Source: Effrenium voratum (Eukaryota > Sar > Dinophyceae > Suessiales > Symbiodiniaceae). Taken from it: a stretch of 64,000 nucleotides of DNA. Position 1 is the first letter of the stretch, and every line of letters begins with the position of its first letter. Both the position numbers and the translations under genes were made by a program. Positions 11,288 to 21,670 of this stretch are shown here, one piece after another. The stretch is from the NCBI GenBank assembly GCA_963377175.1, contig CAUJNA010003246.1, positions 90,643 through 154,642 of the forward strand, written 5' to 3'. Under the pieces are notes generated by a model, which saw only the letters and a program-made list of their open reading frames with translations, was not told the origin of the DNA and did not search any database.

Positions 11288-11365
11288 CTAGGTCCCCCAG
11301 TGCCCTGCTCTCCCCTTCGGGGGAGGGTGTCCGCTACGTACCCTTAACCTCTCTGGAGGACCTAG
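11288..11365 (+). mobile_element. TIR element family B, copy B2, internally shortened
   Basis: CTAGGTCCCCCAG at the left and CTGGAGGACCTAG at the right, 78 bases apart end to end, against about 110-120 in other copies. The internal ACCAACTTTTTGG segment is missing. It lies in the E11-E12 intron. Confidence 0.8.
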
Positions 11366-11437
11366 TTACCGCACATCTTGGGGACGCGGGACATTTCGGC
11401 TGGCTCCTTGGGCGACATTTGGGGACGTGGTTTGTAG

Positions 11438-11526
11438 GGCGGTTTCAACCGAGTGAGAAGAACGCAGTGGACAGATGGCGAGGCAGGAAGCCATTTGGAG
11501 GGGTCCCCTGCTATGAGACAGGCCAC
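11438..11526 (+). CDS. E12: candidate coding exon
   Basis: Preceded by GTTTGTAG and followed by GTGTTT. After two bases it reads RFQPSEKNAVDRWRGRKPFG and nine more residues to a codon boundary. Joined to E11 it gives an uninterrupted charged stretch. The frame stays open to 11778, so the donor is not fixed by a stop. Confidence 0.45.
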
Positions 11527-13200
11527 GTGTTTCCTCCATATTTGGCTGGCTTCTGCAAGGGGATCAACGGTTTTGTGCCGGGGTTTCCGGACATTTGTCG
11601 ACCTTGCGGGTTTTCGCCGTTGAGGAGACGTCCTTTGCGCAACAACGGAACTGGGGAGGTGGGTATAGGGGAAGAGTTCTCATCCGCGCCAAGCCAACTC
11701 ACGGCAACGAAGGGGGCGACGACTAGGGTTTCCTGTCAACCTACCACTGGGGGAGTGGGGCCCTGGGGGGGGGGATGATGGCAAGACAATGAGGTCAGAA
11801 TGAACTTGGACAGAATGAGCACGTGTCAGGCTTTCTTTTGGCCCAATCTTGGAGAGGGCCAATCGGAAAACAGTTGGAAACGTTCCTTTCCCAAGTTCCG
11901 GAGAATGTCAGCCATCATTTTCTTGGATTTCTGCCTGTGATGCATACAGCACATGGACCGCAGACCTGTTTTTCTTCTTCTTTCTTTTCGGCTAGTTTCT
12001 AATAAAAGAGGCCTAGTTGCCCAAGCACTCAAAGACGACTTCCCTTTTTCCTATCGTCCACTTGGAGGGTGATGCAGGGCCACGACGCAAGCGGGCTGAC
12101 AGAGCAAAGCGTGCTTTTGATTCTTTTCCAAGTTTGCAAGGCCCCCTTGGTACAACTCGCCGTGTTTGATCCTTCATTTCGATCCGCATCTCATCTTCAA
12201 CCGTCTTGAACTCTGTGTTTTCCCAGAATCTGGGTGAAGCAGAATGGTGTAGCTTTTCCATTTCGTGGTTTCCTCCCTTTTTCGTCAAAGAGCAATAGCC
12301 AGCCCAGCCTGAAGGAAAGCGTGCTCAAGGAGAAAGCAAAACCACTCAACGCCGGACTCCCAAGCTTTGTGCTTTCCTCTTGGGACTTCTGAAAGCCATG
12401 GGGTGCCCAACAACCCGGCCAAAAGCCTGCGGCAGGAAGAAGCCAGGCGCGGGCTGGGGTGGATGTGAGCGCTACCCACCAGTTGGCATGGACGACAGCC
12501 TATTGCTGGGGGGCAAGCCACCTACCAGCTGGTGCGAATTGGAACTTTTGTCCATGAAGAATATGGTTCTTCAGGTGGATATAACACATGAAAACATGTG
12601 ACTTCGTTGGCTACGGAAAGTGCCTCGAAGGTATTGCTCATCTTTGGTCTTTGTACCCACCCTCTGGGTAGCATCATATTTGGGCCCCGAACACAGCGTT
12701 CTCCTCAAAACAGGTGCCCCTGATCGGTTATGAACGGACCCCCCGAAACCACGTTCAGAAGCTTTAACAATGAAATCCCACTTGGATGGTTGGGCGGGGT
12801 AGCCAGAAGGACATCAACATGTTGGGCCTTTGAGAAAACACCCATTTCAAGCGGCCAACTTGAGCGATGAAGAGCGAGCGGGACGGTGACTCTGGTAGAG
12901 GGAAACCACAGGTGTCGAGTGGGCGAGCACGGGCAACAAGTTTCTGAAGGTTCCCACTTCTTTGCACCTTTGGTTCTTCTTCAAAGCCACACGTCACGTT
13001 GCCGGGAGTTTGCCAGTGTCTGAACAGAAGGATATCTGGAAAGAACAGGGTGCAGCTAGAGATTCTTCACTCGCAAACCCCCTTGTCCAAACCAAATACG
13101 TTCAACATCGTTCAACACAACTGCTGGTGGATGGCAGTAAAACAGAGCCCCCCCTCTCTGATTCTACCAGAATGGGTGTGTGTTTTGTTGAGGGTACCCC
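11527..13200. other. Long intron stretch, antisense coding-like patches
   Basis: No + strand exon was recognised. On the minus strand, frames at 11826-12032, 12013-12288 and 12764-12997 look protein-like (for example TVEDEMRIEMKDQTRR) but are in different frames with stops between. They could be one decayed antisense insertion. Nothing is identifiable. Confidence 0.25.
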
Positions 13201-13204
13201 TTGG

Positions 13205-13292
13205 CTAGGTCCCCCAGTAGTGCCCTTTTACCAACTTTTTTGGTTGGGAGGGTTCCCCTACTAAAATAGACTACAGAAAAGTTGGTACCTAG
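13205..13292 (+). mobile_element. TIR element family B, copy B3, 3' truncated
   Basis: Starts CTAGGTCCCCCAGTAGTGCCC, keeps the ACCAACTTTTTTGGTTGGGAGG hairpin-like core and CTACTAAAATAGAC, then ends abruptly as GTTGGTACCTAG. The usual ...TCTAACCTCTCTGGAGG part is missing. The flanks share TTGG. Confidence 0.8.
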
Positions 13293-13394
13293 TTGGTGTC
13301 CAAAAACTGGAAGCGCTCCGAAGCTCATGTGGACTCTTCCTGTCTGCCAGGAAGAAGCGGACCGGTGTCTTGGAATCTATGGACTTGGGGGAGG

Positions 13395-13608
13395 AAGGGC
13401 CGAAGGAGCAAGAAGAAGAACAACAAAAAGTTCTAAGAATAATAATGAGGAACAAGAAGAAGAGGAAAAGAAGAAGAAGAAGAAGAAGAAGAAGAAGAAG
13501 AAGAAGAAGAGGAAGTGGAAGAGGAAGAGGAAGAGGAAGAGGAAGAGGAAGAGGGAGAGGAAGAAGAAGAAGAAGAAGAAGAAGAAGAAGAAGAAGAAAA
13601 GGAAGAAG
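13395..13608 (+). repeat. Purine-rich (GAA)n/(GAG)n tract
   Basis: Imperfect GAA and GGAAGA repeats giving Lys/Arg/Glu-only open frames on + and Ser-only frames on the minus strand. A Py tract complement follows near 13630. No gene. Confidence 0.95.
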
Positions 13609-13875
13609 AACGGCCCGCCGGAGTTGTTGTTCTTCTTTTTTTTTTTCTTTTCGCGAGCCTGAGTTTGGAGACTGAGCTAGTGAGCAGTCCGCAAGGAGTG
13701 CTCATGCGTCGACTGAACTCTTTCCCCGACCAGACCCGCGCCCGGTTTCTTGCTGCTTGATGGTTCATTGCAGCGCAAAGGGCAAACTGCAAACCCAGGG
13801 CATTTCCCAAACAGTTTCGTCATAGGGAATTGCCGGTATTATGTCCTTGTCTTGCTTTGGGTGTCCCATTGAGAG

Positions 13876-13977
13876 GATCTATCTATGTCGAAGGAGCGGT
13901 CCGAGGTCCGCTCGAACTCGGCGAAGTTTATGTCGGAGCCGCCTTCAATCTCGAGGCGGGCTATGGGCCCTCGACCA
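13876..13977 (+). CDS. E13: candidate coding exon ending in a TIR-element target duplication
   Basis: Preceded by CATTGAGAG. It reads DLSMSKERSEVRSNSAKFMS and 14 further residues, 34 complete codons, to CCA before GTTTGA. The frame hits TGA just after. The GTTTGAT used as donor is the 8-base duplication flanking element A1, so insertion of that element would have duplicated the splice signal. Phase fits E12 and E14. Confidence 0.5.
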
Positions 13978-13984
13978 GTTTGAT

Positions 13985-14107
13985 ACTGTGGATGGTTGCG
14001 AAATCCAACCCTGGTGTCTGATGTTTCCCCAACGTAAATTCCAACAAACAATGGTTTCAACCATGGTTTTAAAGTGGTGCGAAGTGGATTTCGCAACCAT
14101 CCACAGT
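13985..14107 (+). mobile_element. TIR element family A, copy A1, intact with 8-base duplication
   Basis: 123 bases. Ends are near-perfect inverted repeats of about 22 bases: ACTGTGGATGGTTGCGAAAT... and the complement ...TTCGCAACCATCCACAGT. It is flanked by perfect copies of AGTTTGAT (13977-13984 and 14108-14115). Too short to code; a non-autonomous element moved by a transposase elsewhere. The 8-base duplication is the size made by hAT-type and some other transposases. Which one is unknown. Confidence 0.92.
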
Positions 14108-14785
14108 AGTTTGATGGGATGTGCTCCCCCTGCAATTTATTGTGTTTGGCGTCCGTTTGGAATCCAAACGCAAAAGAAGAGCTATCCCCTTGGTTTCCGT
14201 GGCAAGCCACCGGGCAACCAATGAACAAGCGAGTTAACGCAGGTCGCGCTCGCAAAAGCCGTGTCATGATATGTGCACACTGTAGCAGGCATGTAATTCA
14301 ACCTTATGCTGTAGTGGAATGGGAACACGTTGCAGTTGATGTTACTTTGGTATTGTCCCATGCAAGTGTACTTTGTTTGTTGCGGCACTGTTAGTAGCGC
14401 ACACTTGTCGTGAATACCGAATACCTTGCTTAACCTTCCCAAAGTTCCCTCCAACTATGCCATATAAATAGCCAAAGGTCTCATTTGGGGAGATCAAGTT
14501 GTTGGGGCTTCCTGTGGGGGGGTTGGAATCCCGTACCTTTGCCGAGTGGTCATTTCAGCTTCCCCCCCGCAATCTTCCATCCCTTTTTGCCCAGCTACCT
14601 TCCCCCAACCAGACTGTCCAGATAGTCCTTCCCGAAACCTTCCCCAACCAGATACTCACTCCCTGAGTTGCCGAACTTTACACTTTTCGGGAAGACCATA
14701 TGAGTCGTAAATAGAAAGTGCGGACTTTTTTTGGCCAATCCACTGAGGAAGTGAGGACAGTCGGTGGTTTGTCCCAGTATTCTTG

Positions 14786-14890
14786 GGGTACCTTCCCCAT
14801 TCTTTCCAGGGATCCTTCTTTCTAGAAAACCTCCATTGAAACCCAGGGACAATTGATGGGTTTTGAAAAGAACGATGGAAAAGGAATCAC
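14786..14890 (+). mobile_element. Repeat family D, copy D1
   Basis: GGGGTACCTTCCCCATTCTTTCCAG-like left end, GGATCCTTCTTTCTAGAAAACCTCC, and a right end GAACGATGG...GGAATCA. Copies D2-D4 lie at 32899, 45231 (inverted) and 61790. In D4 the ends read CTAGGGGT and ACCCCTAA, suggesting short inverted ends. Confidence 0.7.
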
Positions 14891-14898
14891 CGTATTGC

Positions 14899-15009
14899 CT
14901 AGGTCCCCCAGTAGTGCCCTTTTACCAACTTTTTGGTTGGGAGGGTTCCCCTGCTAAAATAGGCAGAAACAAGTTGGCGCCCTTATTCTCACCTCTCTGG
15001 AGGACCTAG
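14899..15009 (+). mobile_element. TIR element family B, copy B4
   Basis: Full-length family B element, 111 bases: CTAGGTCCCCCAGTAGTGCC to CTCTCTGGAGGACCTAG, with the internal ACCAACTTTTTGGTTGG palindrome. It sits nine bases after element D1. Confidence 0.88.
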
Positions 15010-15127
15010 TTGTTGTGTTGTTTTTGTTTTGGAGGTGGCCGGGCTTTCTTATGGTAAATTCCCACGACAGAAAGAAGGGCACCAAGACTCTTCGCCCTTT
15101 GTGCCCACCAACACCGAGACCTCGCAG

Positions 15128-15220
15128 GCCGGCCAAGAGCTCGCCGGAGGTGCCAGAAGCGCCCGGCTCCCGGACCTGAGAGAAACGTCGCCTTTGCTTC
15201 GACCGAGCTCACCCCAAATG
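15128..15220 (+). CDS. E14: candidate coding exon, helical
   Basis: Preceded by ACCTCGCAG and followed by GTAATA. It reads AGQELAGGARSARLPDLRET and 11 more residues as 31 complete codons. Ala/Arg/Leu/Glu-rich like the coiled-coil exons further right. Its donor lies at the edge of repeat H, so the 3' limit coincides with an element boundary. Confidence 0.5.
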
Positions 15221-15800
15221 GTAATAACTTTTCGTGGGTTTAATACGGAAAACCCATGAGTTGGCAAGAAGTGAGTGGATCTTGCCACATATTTGTTCTT
15301 TGCCTTGAGCCATAAAGGTTCCAGTGTTGCAACAGGCATTTTGGTCGTTCGGTTTATGCTCCAAATGCTGGTTTAAGTGGGGAATAACCCCCAACCACCT
15401 TTTTTTCAGGTTGGTAAAATAGTATTTGGTACAACAGTATTTGTTTCACCCAGAAGAATCCCAACTTTTGGAGGCAATAATGCTTTGGTGCACTTGGCGC
15501 AGGGATGTTAGGACTGAATAACTTTTTGCCAACTAATGGGTTTTCCGTATTAAACCACTAAAAGTTATTCACTTTTAGCAGGGGAGCAGAAAGCAACCAA
15601 GTTTCGTTCTTTGATGGCTTTGCATCGACAACCAACGAGTTGCGTGTTTTTTTTGCTACGCTGAGACCGCTGAGACGTCAACTTTGCAATCTCTGTGGAT
15701 TTTGCCACATATTTGTTCTTTGCCTCGAGCCATAAAGGTTCCAGTGTTGCAACAGGCATTTTGGTCGTTCGGTTTATGCTCCAAATGTCGCTGTCGCAAA
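15213..15800. repeat. Repeat family H: direct and inverted copies
   Basis: An 88-base segment (TTTGCCACATATTTG... to ...TTATGCTCCAAATG) occurs at 15281-15368 and again at 15701-15788 in direct orientation, almost identical. A 50-base segment with GTTTAATACGGAAAACCCAT (15213-15263) recurs inverted at 15517-15570. The word GCAGAAAGCAACCAAG next to it also occurs near 38290. This looks like two nested or rearranged copies of one element. Confidence 0.75.
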
Positions 15801-16400
15801 ACTTTGCCCAAAACGGGGGGTACCAACCAAAATCCCCACCCCCGCCGAAAATCACCAAAGGGGAGCAGCCCAACTGAGCAAGAAGGACGGTGCCAGTTTC
15901 GCGTAGCAGCCGAATTGGGTGCCGGCCGCTGGGAAGTCAACTTTCGATTTCTTGAAGATAGGAAGGTGGCTAGTTGATCCTATCCCCTGTGATTCACCGC
16001 CCTTTCCGCCCCCCACAAGCCTTAGCTTCGTTTCTATGCGATGTCCAATGCCGTGCGCTCGATTTACCCCTCTTCACCCTGAAACTTGGGCCATCGGTTT
16101 GCGGCGGGTGCTGCTAGGCGATACCAATCTGTGCAATGCCGAAGGGCCATCTGCTGGGCGAAATCGGTTGAACCCAGGTCCCTTTGAAAAGGACCTGAAC
16201 TAAGGCCGTTGAAACCATCTGTCTTCAAGCACGGTTTCTTTCAAGGAGCGTTTTGCCCAAACTTGTTTTTTGTTTTTTTTTTGGGGGGGGTGTTTTTTTC
16301 TTTTTCTTTCGATCAACCCCGAAACCGTTCTTCGCTGGGCCAAACGGTTCAAAAAAACGGGTCTCGGCGACGCACGCCCCGCGAAAATTCGCGAGGGAAG

Positions 16401-16485
16401 AAGTCCCTGAGTCCATCGATCCCGAAGATCGCCGGGGAGCCTGAGAGCGCGTTCAGTCCGGGCAGGGCAGGAGGCGTCCGTTTTT
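16401..16485 (+). CDS. E15: candidate coding exon, weak
   Basis: Preceded by GGGAAG and followed by GTGAGG, a good donor. It reads KSLSPSIPKIAGEPESAFSP after one lysine codon and ends one base into a codon, fitting E14 and E16. Another frame of the same island (RKFAREEVPESIDPEDRRGA) is equally protein-like but ends in a stop. Frame is uncertain. Confidence 0.35.
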
Positions 16486-17300
16486 GTGAGGGTTCCCTCC
16501 CTTCCACTAACGTAGCACCCGGAGAAATGGTGCCTGTGATCATTTTTTCCTCTAGACCCCATGTCAGGAGCCATAGTGGGAGTGATGTTAATCTTTTGGG
16601 CCGAAGGAAGTCAAAGAAATGAGAGAAAACTACCCATTTCGCGGGGTCCGATTCCTTTGAGACACACCCAGGTGTTGGGTTTGCGGGTTTCCCTTCAAAG
16701 CAATGTGCTTTTGGCGCCCTCAAAAAAGCACACCCCGGAGGCTGAATGACGGGAGCTAGTTGATCCAAACCTGGCAGTCCCAGTAAGAAATCGGTGCCTG
16801 ATATCCGCCTTTACATGCCAGGATTTTGATTGTGACGTACATGGGTTTGTTGAGCGCAATCCGTTTTTTGTTTTTTTTTGCAGAGTGCTCGGATTTTTGT
16901 TTGGTTTTCCTTGAAAATTATGCATTAGGATTTCCCGAAAAAAATCCACACACACACACGCATATTATATATGTATACATATACAATTTATGTGGTACCC
17001 GCCCATCGACCTCTGAGAAACATATTGTTGGGAATCTGGTCTAGAATTCTTGAATCTTGCAGCCCATATGTTTTTCCCGAAATAGCGAAACAAGCTCAAC
17101 CCCCTCCTTCTTCTTCTTCTTCTTCTGCTTCTTCTTCCTTTTCTTGAATGTCAGCCACCAAGATGTCGCTCCTCTTGCTGAATTCCTCTACTTCCTCCGC
17201 CTTGTCTCCAAGGTCAGCTACCAAAATATCGTTCTCGGAAAAAACAAAAGCTTCTCCCGCTTTTCTTGAGCGCAGGACGCTCCACGAGGGCTCATGTATA

Positions 17301-17333
<33 letters not shown>

Positions 17334-18354
17334 AGGCTGGCGCTGGCTTCGGTTTTTGTATTGCACCCTGGGAATCCACCCACTGGGTATTGACCCCATT
17401 TAGGCACATGTCCGGATAAAACAGTGTTATTTTGAACCATTCTGGGTCATTTCCCAAGGGTGTACTCCCAGGGTGTAATGCAAAAACCCTCAGAAATGAG
17501 GTCACGCGTTCTGTAATTGCAAAAGCACGACCAGGACACCCACCAGTACTGAGGGTCCAGACCTATTTGTTGGAACAAAGCCATCTGCCGTTGAATTCAG
17601 GTGCGCGAGGCTTCATGAAGCGGTACGGCCTTGGTGCCGGGGCCCTCCAGATACTTTGCTCTCGCTACCTTTTGCCGGGCCAGTGGCGCCAACTTGGGAA
17701 TGGACCTATTCTAGTGGTTGGAGTGAATGGGATGTTCACTGGGGGTATGATTTGGATTTTGAAAAGCCCATGGCCAGATTCATCCAATACGAGGGCGACC
17801 CGCATCTTCAGGCGACATTTCCCGGCCAAAGTGGCTCACCTTGGCTGTTGGATCGGTGTTTGGCTTCCCATGCCAGGCTCCCGCCCAAAGGAAACAACTC
17901 TGGGAGCACGGGCGGTTCCATCTGGGTGTTCAACAAGCTGTCAATTGCCCGTGGAGCACGCAAGGGTAGAGATTTGCAGACCTTCAGCTCTGTGCCATAT
18001 ATCTAAGCTGCTGGATCATTGAGGAAAATCAGCTATGTCTTACGTCCATTTGCTTTTTTCCAAGGAGACAGGTCTCTCATCATGGCAAGGATTCCTTTTG
18101 GTTTCCCAAACAAATACACCCTCGACAAGGGAGTCGCAGTTTGGGAAACATTGGACATGAAAATAGAATTGCACAGCCAGGGTTCGGCTCCAAGTAAATT
18201 TGGGGAGTACCTGCTTTCCTACTTGGTTCCCGTCTAATTTGCCAGGTTTCGCAGGGAGGACACAATAGAACCCTAGGACTCAGGGACCCCTTCCGAGAGA
18301 GGGTTCTCCAAGGTTTCTGGTGGGGCGCCTTTGGCTCCTTTCTATTAAACCATC
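16486..18354. other. Long intron with low-complexity runs
   Basis: Contains AC/AT runs (16948-16990), TTC repeats (17104-17145), a (GA)n run (17299-17332) and family F copy F2. A + strand open frame at about 17656-18006 is protein-like in its second half (GNNSGSTGGSIWVFNK) but has no clear splice pair, and its first half is element F2. No exon is called. Confidence 0.4.
17697..17775 (+). mobile_element. Repeat family F, copy F2, partial
   Basis: Contains CTATTCTAGTGGTTGGAGTG, GGGATGTTCACTGGGGG and GCCCATGGCCAG, the middle and right parts of family F. Confidence 0.55.
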
Positions 18355-18508
18355 CCCAGACTGGGTGGAACACAAAACTGGGTGGAACACAACACTGGGT
18401 GGAACACAAACTGGGTGGAACACAAAGCTGGGTGGAACGCAAACTGGGTGGAACGCAAACTGGGTGGAACACAAAGCTGGGTGGAACACAAAACTGGGTG
18501 GAACACAT
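18355..18508 (+). repeat. Minisatellite, 16-18 base unit, about nine copies
   Basis: Tandem CTGGGTGGAACACAAA units with small length and base variation (ACACAAA, CGCAAA, ACACAAAG). It gives open frames on both strands that are repeat artefacts. The array ends 26 bases before the acceptor of E16. Confidence 0.97.
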
Positions 18509-18534
18509 TAAAGCCCTTTGCTTTCCATCCCCAG

Positions 18535-18622
18535 ACTTTCTGTCTGATCTCTTGGGCGCTCGAACACCTCGGAGCGACGAGTCCGGTGTCCTCGGGCTTC
18601 CCGTTCGCCTGAGGCTGTGGAG
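18535..18622 (+). CDS. E16: candidate coding exon, frame ambiguous
   Basis: Preceded by the pyrimidine-rich CTTTCCATCCCCAG and followed by GTAGGG. In the frame fitting E15 and E17 it reads FLSDLLGARTPRSDESGVLG and continues to a junction codon. The other frames are also open for much of the length, one continuing past the donor (LLNLFDSALASCNQQKAHLT). The acceptor is among the best in the window. Confidence 0.45.
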
Positions 18623-19086
18623 GTAGGGCGCCTGCTGAACCTCTTCGACTCAGCGCTGGCCTCCTGCAACCAGCAGAAGGCCCACTTGACTTGACAACGG
18701 GTGTCAAGGTCAAAAGGGACATGGGCGGGCTTTTTTTCTTGTCCGCGCAAGTGAAGAGGCCCCATTCTTGACCCCAACACCCCAAAACCCCAGATATTGA
18801 GACATACTCAGATTGAGAAGCATACTTATTAAAGATGCCGAAGACCCCCAAATGGTTGCCACCCGGTCGATCGTTTCCCATGCGAAGCTGATGGACAGGA
18901 TGCATTTACCGGGCACTGCCCAGGTTTTTTTTTTGCTTGGCTGCCTTTTGAAGAGTCTTCCGGGAGCCCGGGAGCCTGGGAGCGAAGGCGGGGTTCCCTG
19001 GGTGTCTCTGGGTTTATCCCGGTCAAGTCTTTGCCCACCGGGCTCGCTGGAGTCTGGGGCATGGCCCAGACCAGAGGCCTTGCGAG

Positions 19087-19144
19087 CCGGACAATTCCGG
19101 GATCCGCTCACCCGCGCTCGGAGCGCCAGGCCGGGTGCTTGCGG
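19087..19144 (+). CDS. E17: candidate coding exon
   Basis: Preceded by CTTGCGAG and followed by GTGAGC, near consensus. After one base it reads RTIPGSAHPRSERQAGCLR and ends on a codon boundary. The frame stays open to 19214, where GTAAGC is another possible donor. Confidence 0.45.
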
Positions 19145-19269
19145 GTGAGCGACTTCGCCGCGTGGATTTGCCTCTTGGCTACGGAAGAGATGCTTGTGGG
19201 AAAGGAGGACCCTGGTAAGCCAAAAGTCCTCCAAGCTCCTTTACAAGCAAGACATGGGCCAGACGTCAG

Positions 19270-19337
19270 GAGGAGAAGAAATACTCTCTCATGAGTTGCG
19301 AGACTATCATTGCGCAGCTGGACGTGCTGAAGCTCTT
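19270..19337 (+). CDS. E18: candidate coding exon, coiled-coil, consensus donor
   Basis: Preceded by ACGTCAG and followed by GTGAGT, the consensus eukaryotic donor. It reads EEKKYSLMSCETIIAQLDVL plus two residues and ends two bases into a codon, just before an in-frame stop in the unspliced sequence. Hydrophobic residues recur at heptad-like spacing. One of the best exon calls. Confidence 0.65.
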
Positions 19338-19518
19338 GTGAGTGTACAAAAATGCGCTAGGAGGTGGGAGCAGGGCGGACTTAAGATCACAAGAGGCTTC
19401 ATGCATTCCATGAGTGTCAGGCTTGCGTCCACAAACTGACGCTCTAAGGTCGAGATTCGCAAAGTCGTGTTTGGGCTAAGAACTCTCTCCACAAGCTAAG
19501 GCTGTTGCTTCCGTCAAG

Positions 19519-19612
19519 TCTGCTCAAGAAGGCTAGTGGCCCGAACTGCTTCTGGGCCGTCTGGGTTGCCCAAGAGCTCGTCCAGCTGCCTCACGGCCGC
19601 GGGCCTGCAAAC
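19519..19612 (+). CDS. E19: candidate coding exon, weak
   Basis: Preceded by CCGTCAAG and followed by GTTTCA. After one base it reads LLKKASG..., with ASGPNCFWAVWVAQELVQLP, ending on a codon boundary. The phase fits E18 and E20. Its composition is less coil-like, and the region borders mobile-element relics, so it may belong to one of those instead. Confidence 0.35.
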
Positions 19613-19739
19613 GTTTCATTTCGAGGAGCAGGTTGCAATCTGCGCCTGTTTGCTTCGAGCAGGCTGCGGTCTGCGCTTTTAAGCGGTTTTTAAGACAGCT
19701 TTGAAAGGGAAACACTGAGACCTTCTCAGGTTTCGATCA

Positions 19740-20190
19740 GACAAGCATTACCTCGTTCAGTTTTGACAACAGCATGGCCGATACCCGCCAACAAACCCTC
19801 AAGGCGGTGCACGGGGACTCTTGCACCCGTACCTCTAGTCCATGAACCAGCTGCAAGTGGACCTGGCCGACATGAACGCCTTTGAAAAGCCATCCCTACA
19901 TACTGTTCGCCATCGACGCGCTTGGACGCTGAGCCGCTGAAGGACCGCCTTGCGACTACCACTGCGGCGACGGTGTTCCAATTCTTGAAGGGTTCCAGCC
20001 AACGTGTATTCCGAGACAACTCCGAGTTTAAGAGGGAATTCAAGCAGCTGATGGATTTTTGTAAACCAAAAACCGCCTTCTCAGGCATTTCTTCGTCCCT
20101 TTCACTCACTGCTCTCAGGGCTCTGACTTGCGTCTTGGCTCTGGACAGCGCCTGGCAGGTGTCTCTCAGGCGGGCAAGTCTCACCTAAGG
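19740..20190 (+). pseudogene. Broken integrase-core relic (rve/DDE type)
   Basis: Three + strand frames together resemble the catalytic core of retroviral/Polinton-type integrases. LQVDLADMNAFEK (near 19851) gives the first Asp in a Q-x-D-L context, YILFAIDALGR lies in a second frame, and AEPLKDRLATTTAATVFQFL then RDNSEFKREF (second Asp) lie in a third. At least two frameshifts and an in-frame stop separate them, so it is dead. The third catalytic Glu was not located with confidence. It lies inside the E19-E20 intron on the same strand as the host gene. Whether it came from a Polinton, a retroelement or another DDE element cannot be told. Confidence 0.6.
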
Positions 20191-20671
20191 GGCTTATTCA
20201 CCACTAACCGGCTCAAGAAACTCACTAAAAAACCAAAAGCGCAGCTCCAGCACAAACAACAGCTTCAGTCAAGAGTCCCAAACTAGCCAAGGACAACACG
20301 TGGATTCCACAAGGGTAACCATGGCCTTTTCAACCAAGTCTGCATCCGCTCTCAAAAAACATGCAAAAACCAATAAAGACCACTTCAACCAAGTTTGAAG
20401 GCCCAAGAAAGCTGTGCGCCGGAAGCAACACTCCAGAGCGCAGCCGAGCTGCGGGGCAGAGCAGCTCGCCCGGACTCAGCTGGCGCGCGGGCCGGACTCG
20501 ACAGCGCGGGCTGCGCCAGAACATGCCTTTCACACTGTCGGCGGGCGAGCAGGCGCCCCAGCTTTCACCGCCAGTTGTTTAGTCGGCTCGACGGTTGCGC
20601 GCCCTTTGGCGGGGGAGCTCTCACCACCAGCGCAGGGGAACCCCACCAGCGCGCTCCGCGGCTCCCGAGTC

Positions 20672-21025
20672 ATCTGGAAAGCAGAGCGCGCAGCTGCTCG
20701 AAACGCGGCCAGTTTCGTCGGCTCGCCGGCGTTGATGCGTTCAAGCGCACGCGCAAGACGGGCGTCTCGTCCTCTTCTGGTGGCTCGGGGAGCGCGCCGC
20801 GCTGCGCGAACGCCTCGACCAGCGCGATGCGATCTGACTCTTCGATGACCGCCGCTCCAGTGTTGACGCAGTGCTTCGCTTCCGCCCACGGGCGGCTTTC
20901 GCGAAGCTGCTCCACCAACCTGTCGTGGACGTGCTCATGAAAGCGCGGCAGCAGATCTTCTCCCTGCATTTCTGCAAGCTGTGCCTTGGAGATTTTCCAA
21001 GATCTCTCAAGCCACTCCTTTTCCT
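20672..21025 (-). pseudogene. Antisense coding-like segment, Glu/Arg-rich, unrecognised
   Basis: On the minus strand a frame opens right after CTATACTAG at 21026 and reads over 110 residues to a stop, including EKEWLERSWKISKAQLAEMQ, LPRFHEHVHDRLVEQLRES and EEDETPVLRVRLNAST. The composition is convincingly protein-like and the start looks like an acceptor. The + strand is also open here but gives implausible Arg/Ser-rich frames. It may be an exon of an antisense gene or part of the mobile element represented by the neighbouring relics. It is typed as a relic because no intact gene is evident. Confidence 0.45.
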
Positions 21026-21235
21026 AGTATAGCTCCGGCAGTTTGCGAAGTGGAAGCTTGGGCTGAATGTGGCCGGAGAAGTCGCAGGGGTCAACTGCTG
21101 CAAAGCGGCCGGCCGACGCTGAAACGGAGCTGGAAGTCGTCTGCGACTGCTTTTGGCGCCGAGCAGAAGTGGCCTCCCGCAGCGGGCCCAAATGTGACTC
21201 AAAAAAAGTGGTCCTACAATGTCCCCATTCTTCTC

Positions 21236-21670
21236 TCTAAGCTGACGGGTCACGACCTTAAACTGACGAAAACCAACGGAAGTTGACGGATCACGACCGC
21301 AAACTAACGGAAACGGATGGAAAGCTGACGGATCACGACCTTAAACTGACGAAAACGGACGGAAGCTGACGGATCACGACCTTAAACTGACGAAAGCGGA
21401 CGGAAGCTGACGACGGCTTAAACTGACGGCTGGAAGCTGACAGATCACGACCCTAAACTGACGAAAACGGACGACTTTAAACTGACGAAAATGGACGGAA
21501 GCTGACGGCTTAAATTGACGGCCGGAAGCTGACAGATCCTAAACTGACGAAAACGGACGGAAGCTGACAGATCACGACCTTAAACTGATGAACACGGACG
21601 GAAGCTGACGGATCACGACCTTAAACTGACGAAAGCGGGCGCAAGCTGATGGATCACGACCGGAAACTAC
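21236..21670 (+). repeat. Minisatellite, 41-42 base unit, about nine to ten copies
   Basis: Tandem units of the form AGCTGACGGATCACGACC - TTAAACTGACGAAAACGGACGGA, with several units deleted to 20-30 bases in the middle of the array. Divergence between units is a few percent to 20 percent, so the array is not freshly amplified. It starts about 210 bases from the start of the antisense segment at 21025. Confidence 0.95.

Noticed and set aside
11170..11778. 202-codon + frame
   Set aside because: It reads through TIR element B2 and uses a frame that breaks the joins with E10 and E12; E11 and E12 are called as separate exons instead.
13282..13810. Lys/Arg/Glu- and Ser-rich frames
   Set aside because: They are produced by the GAA/GAG purine tract.
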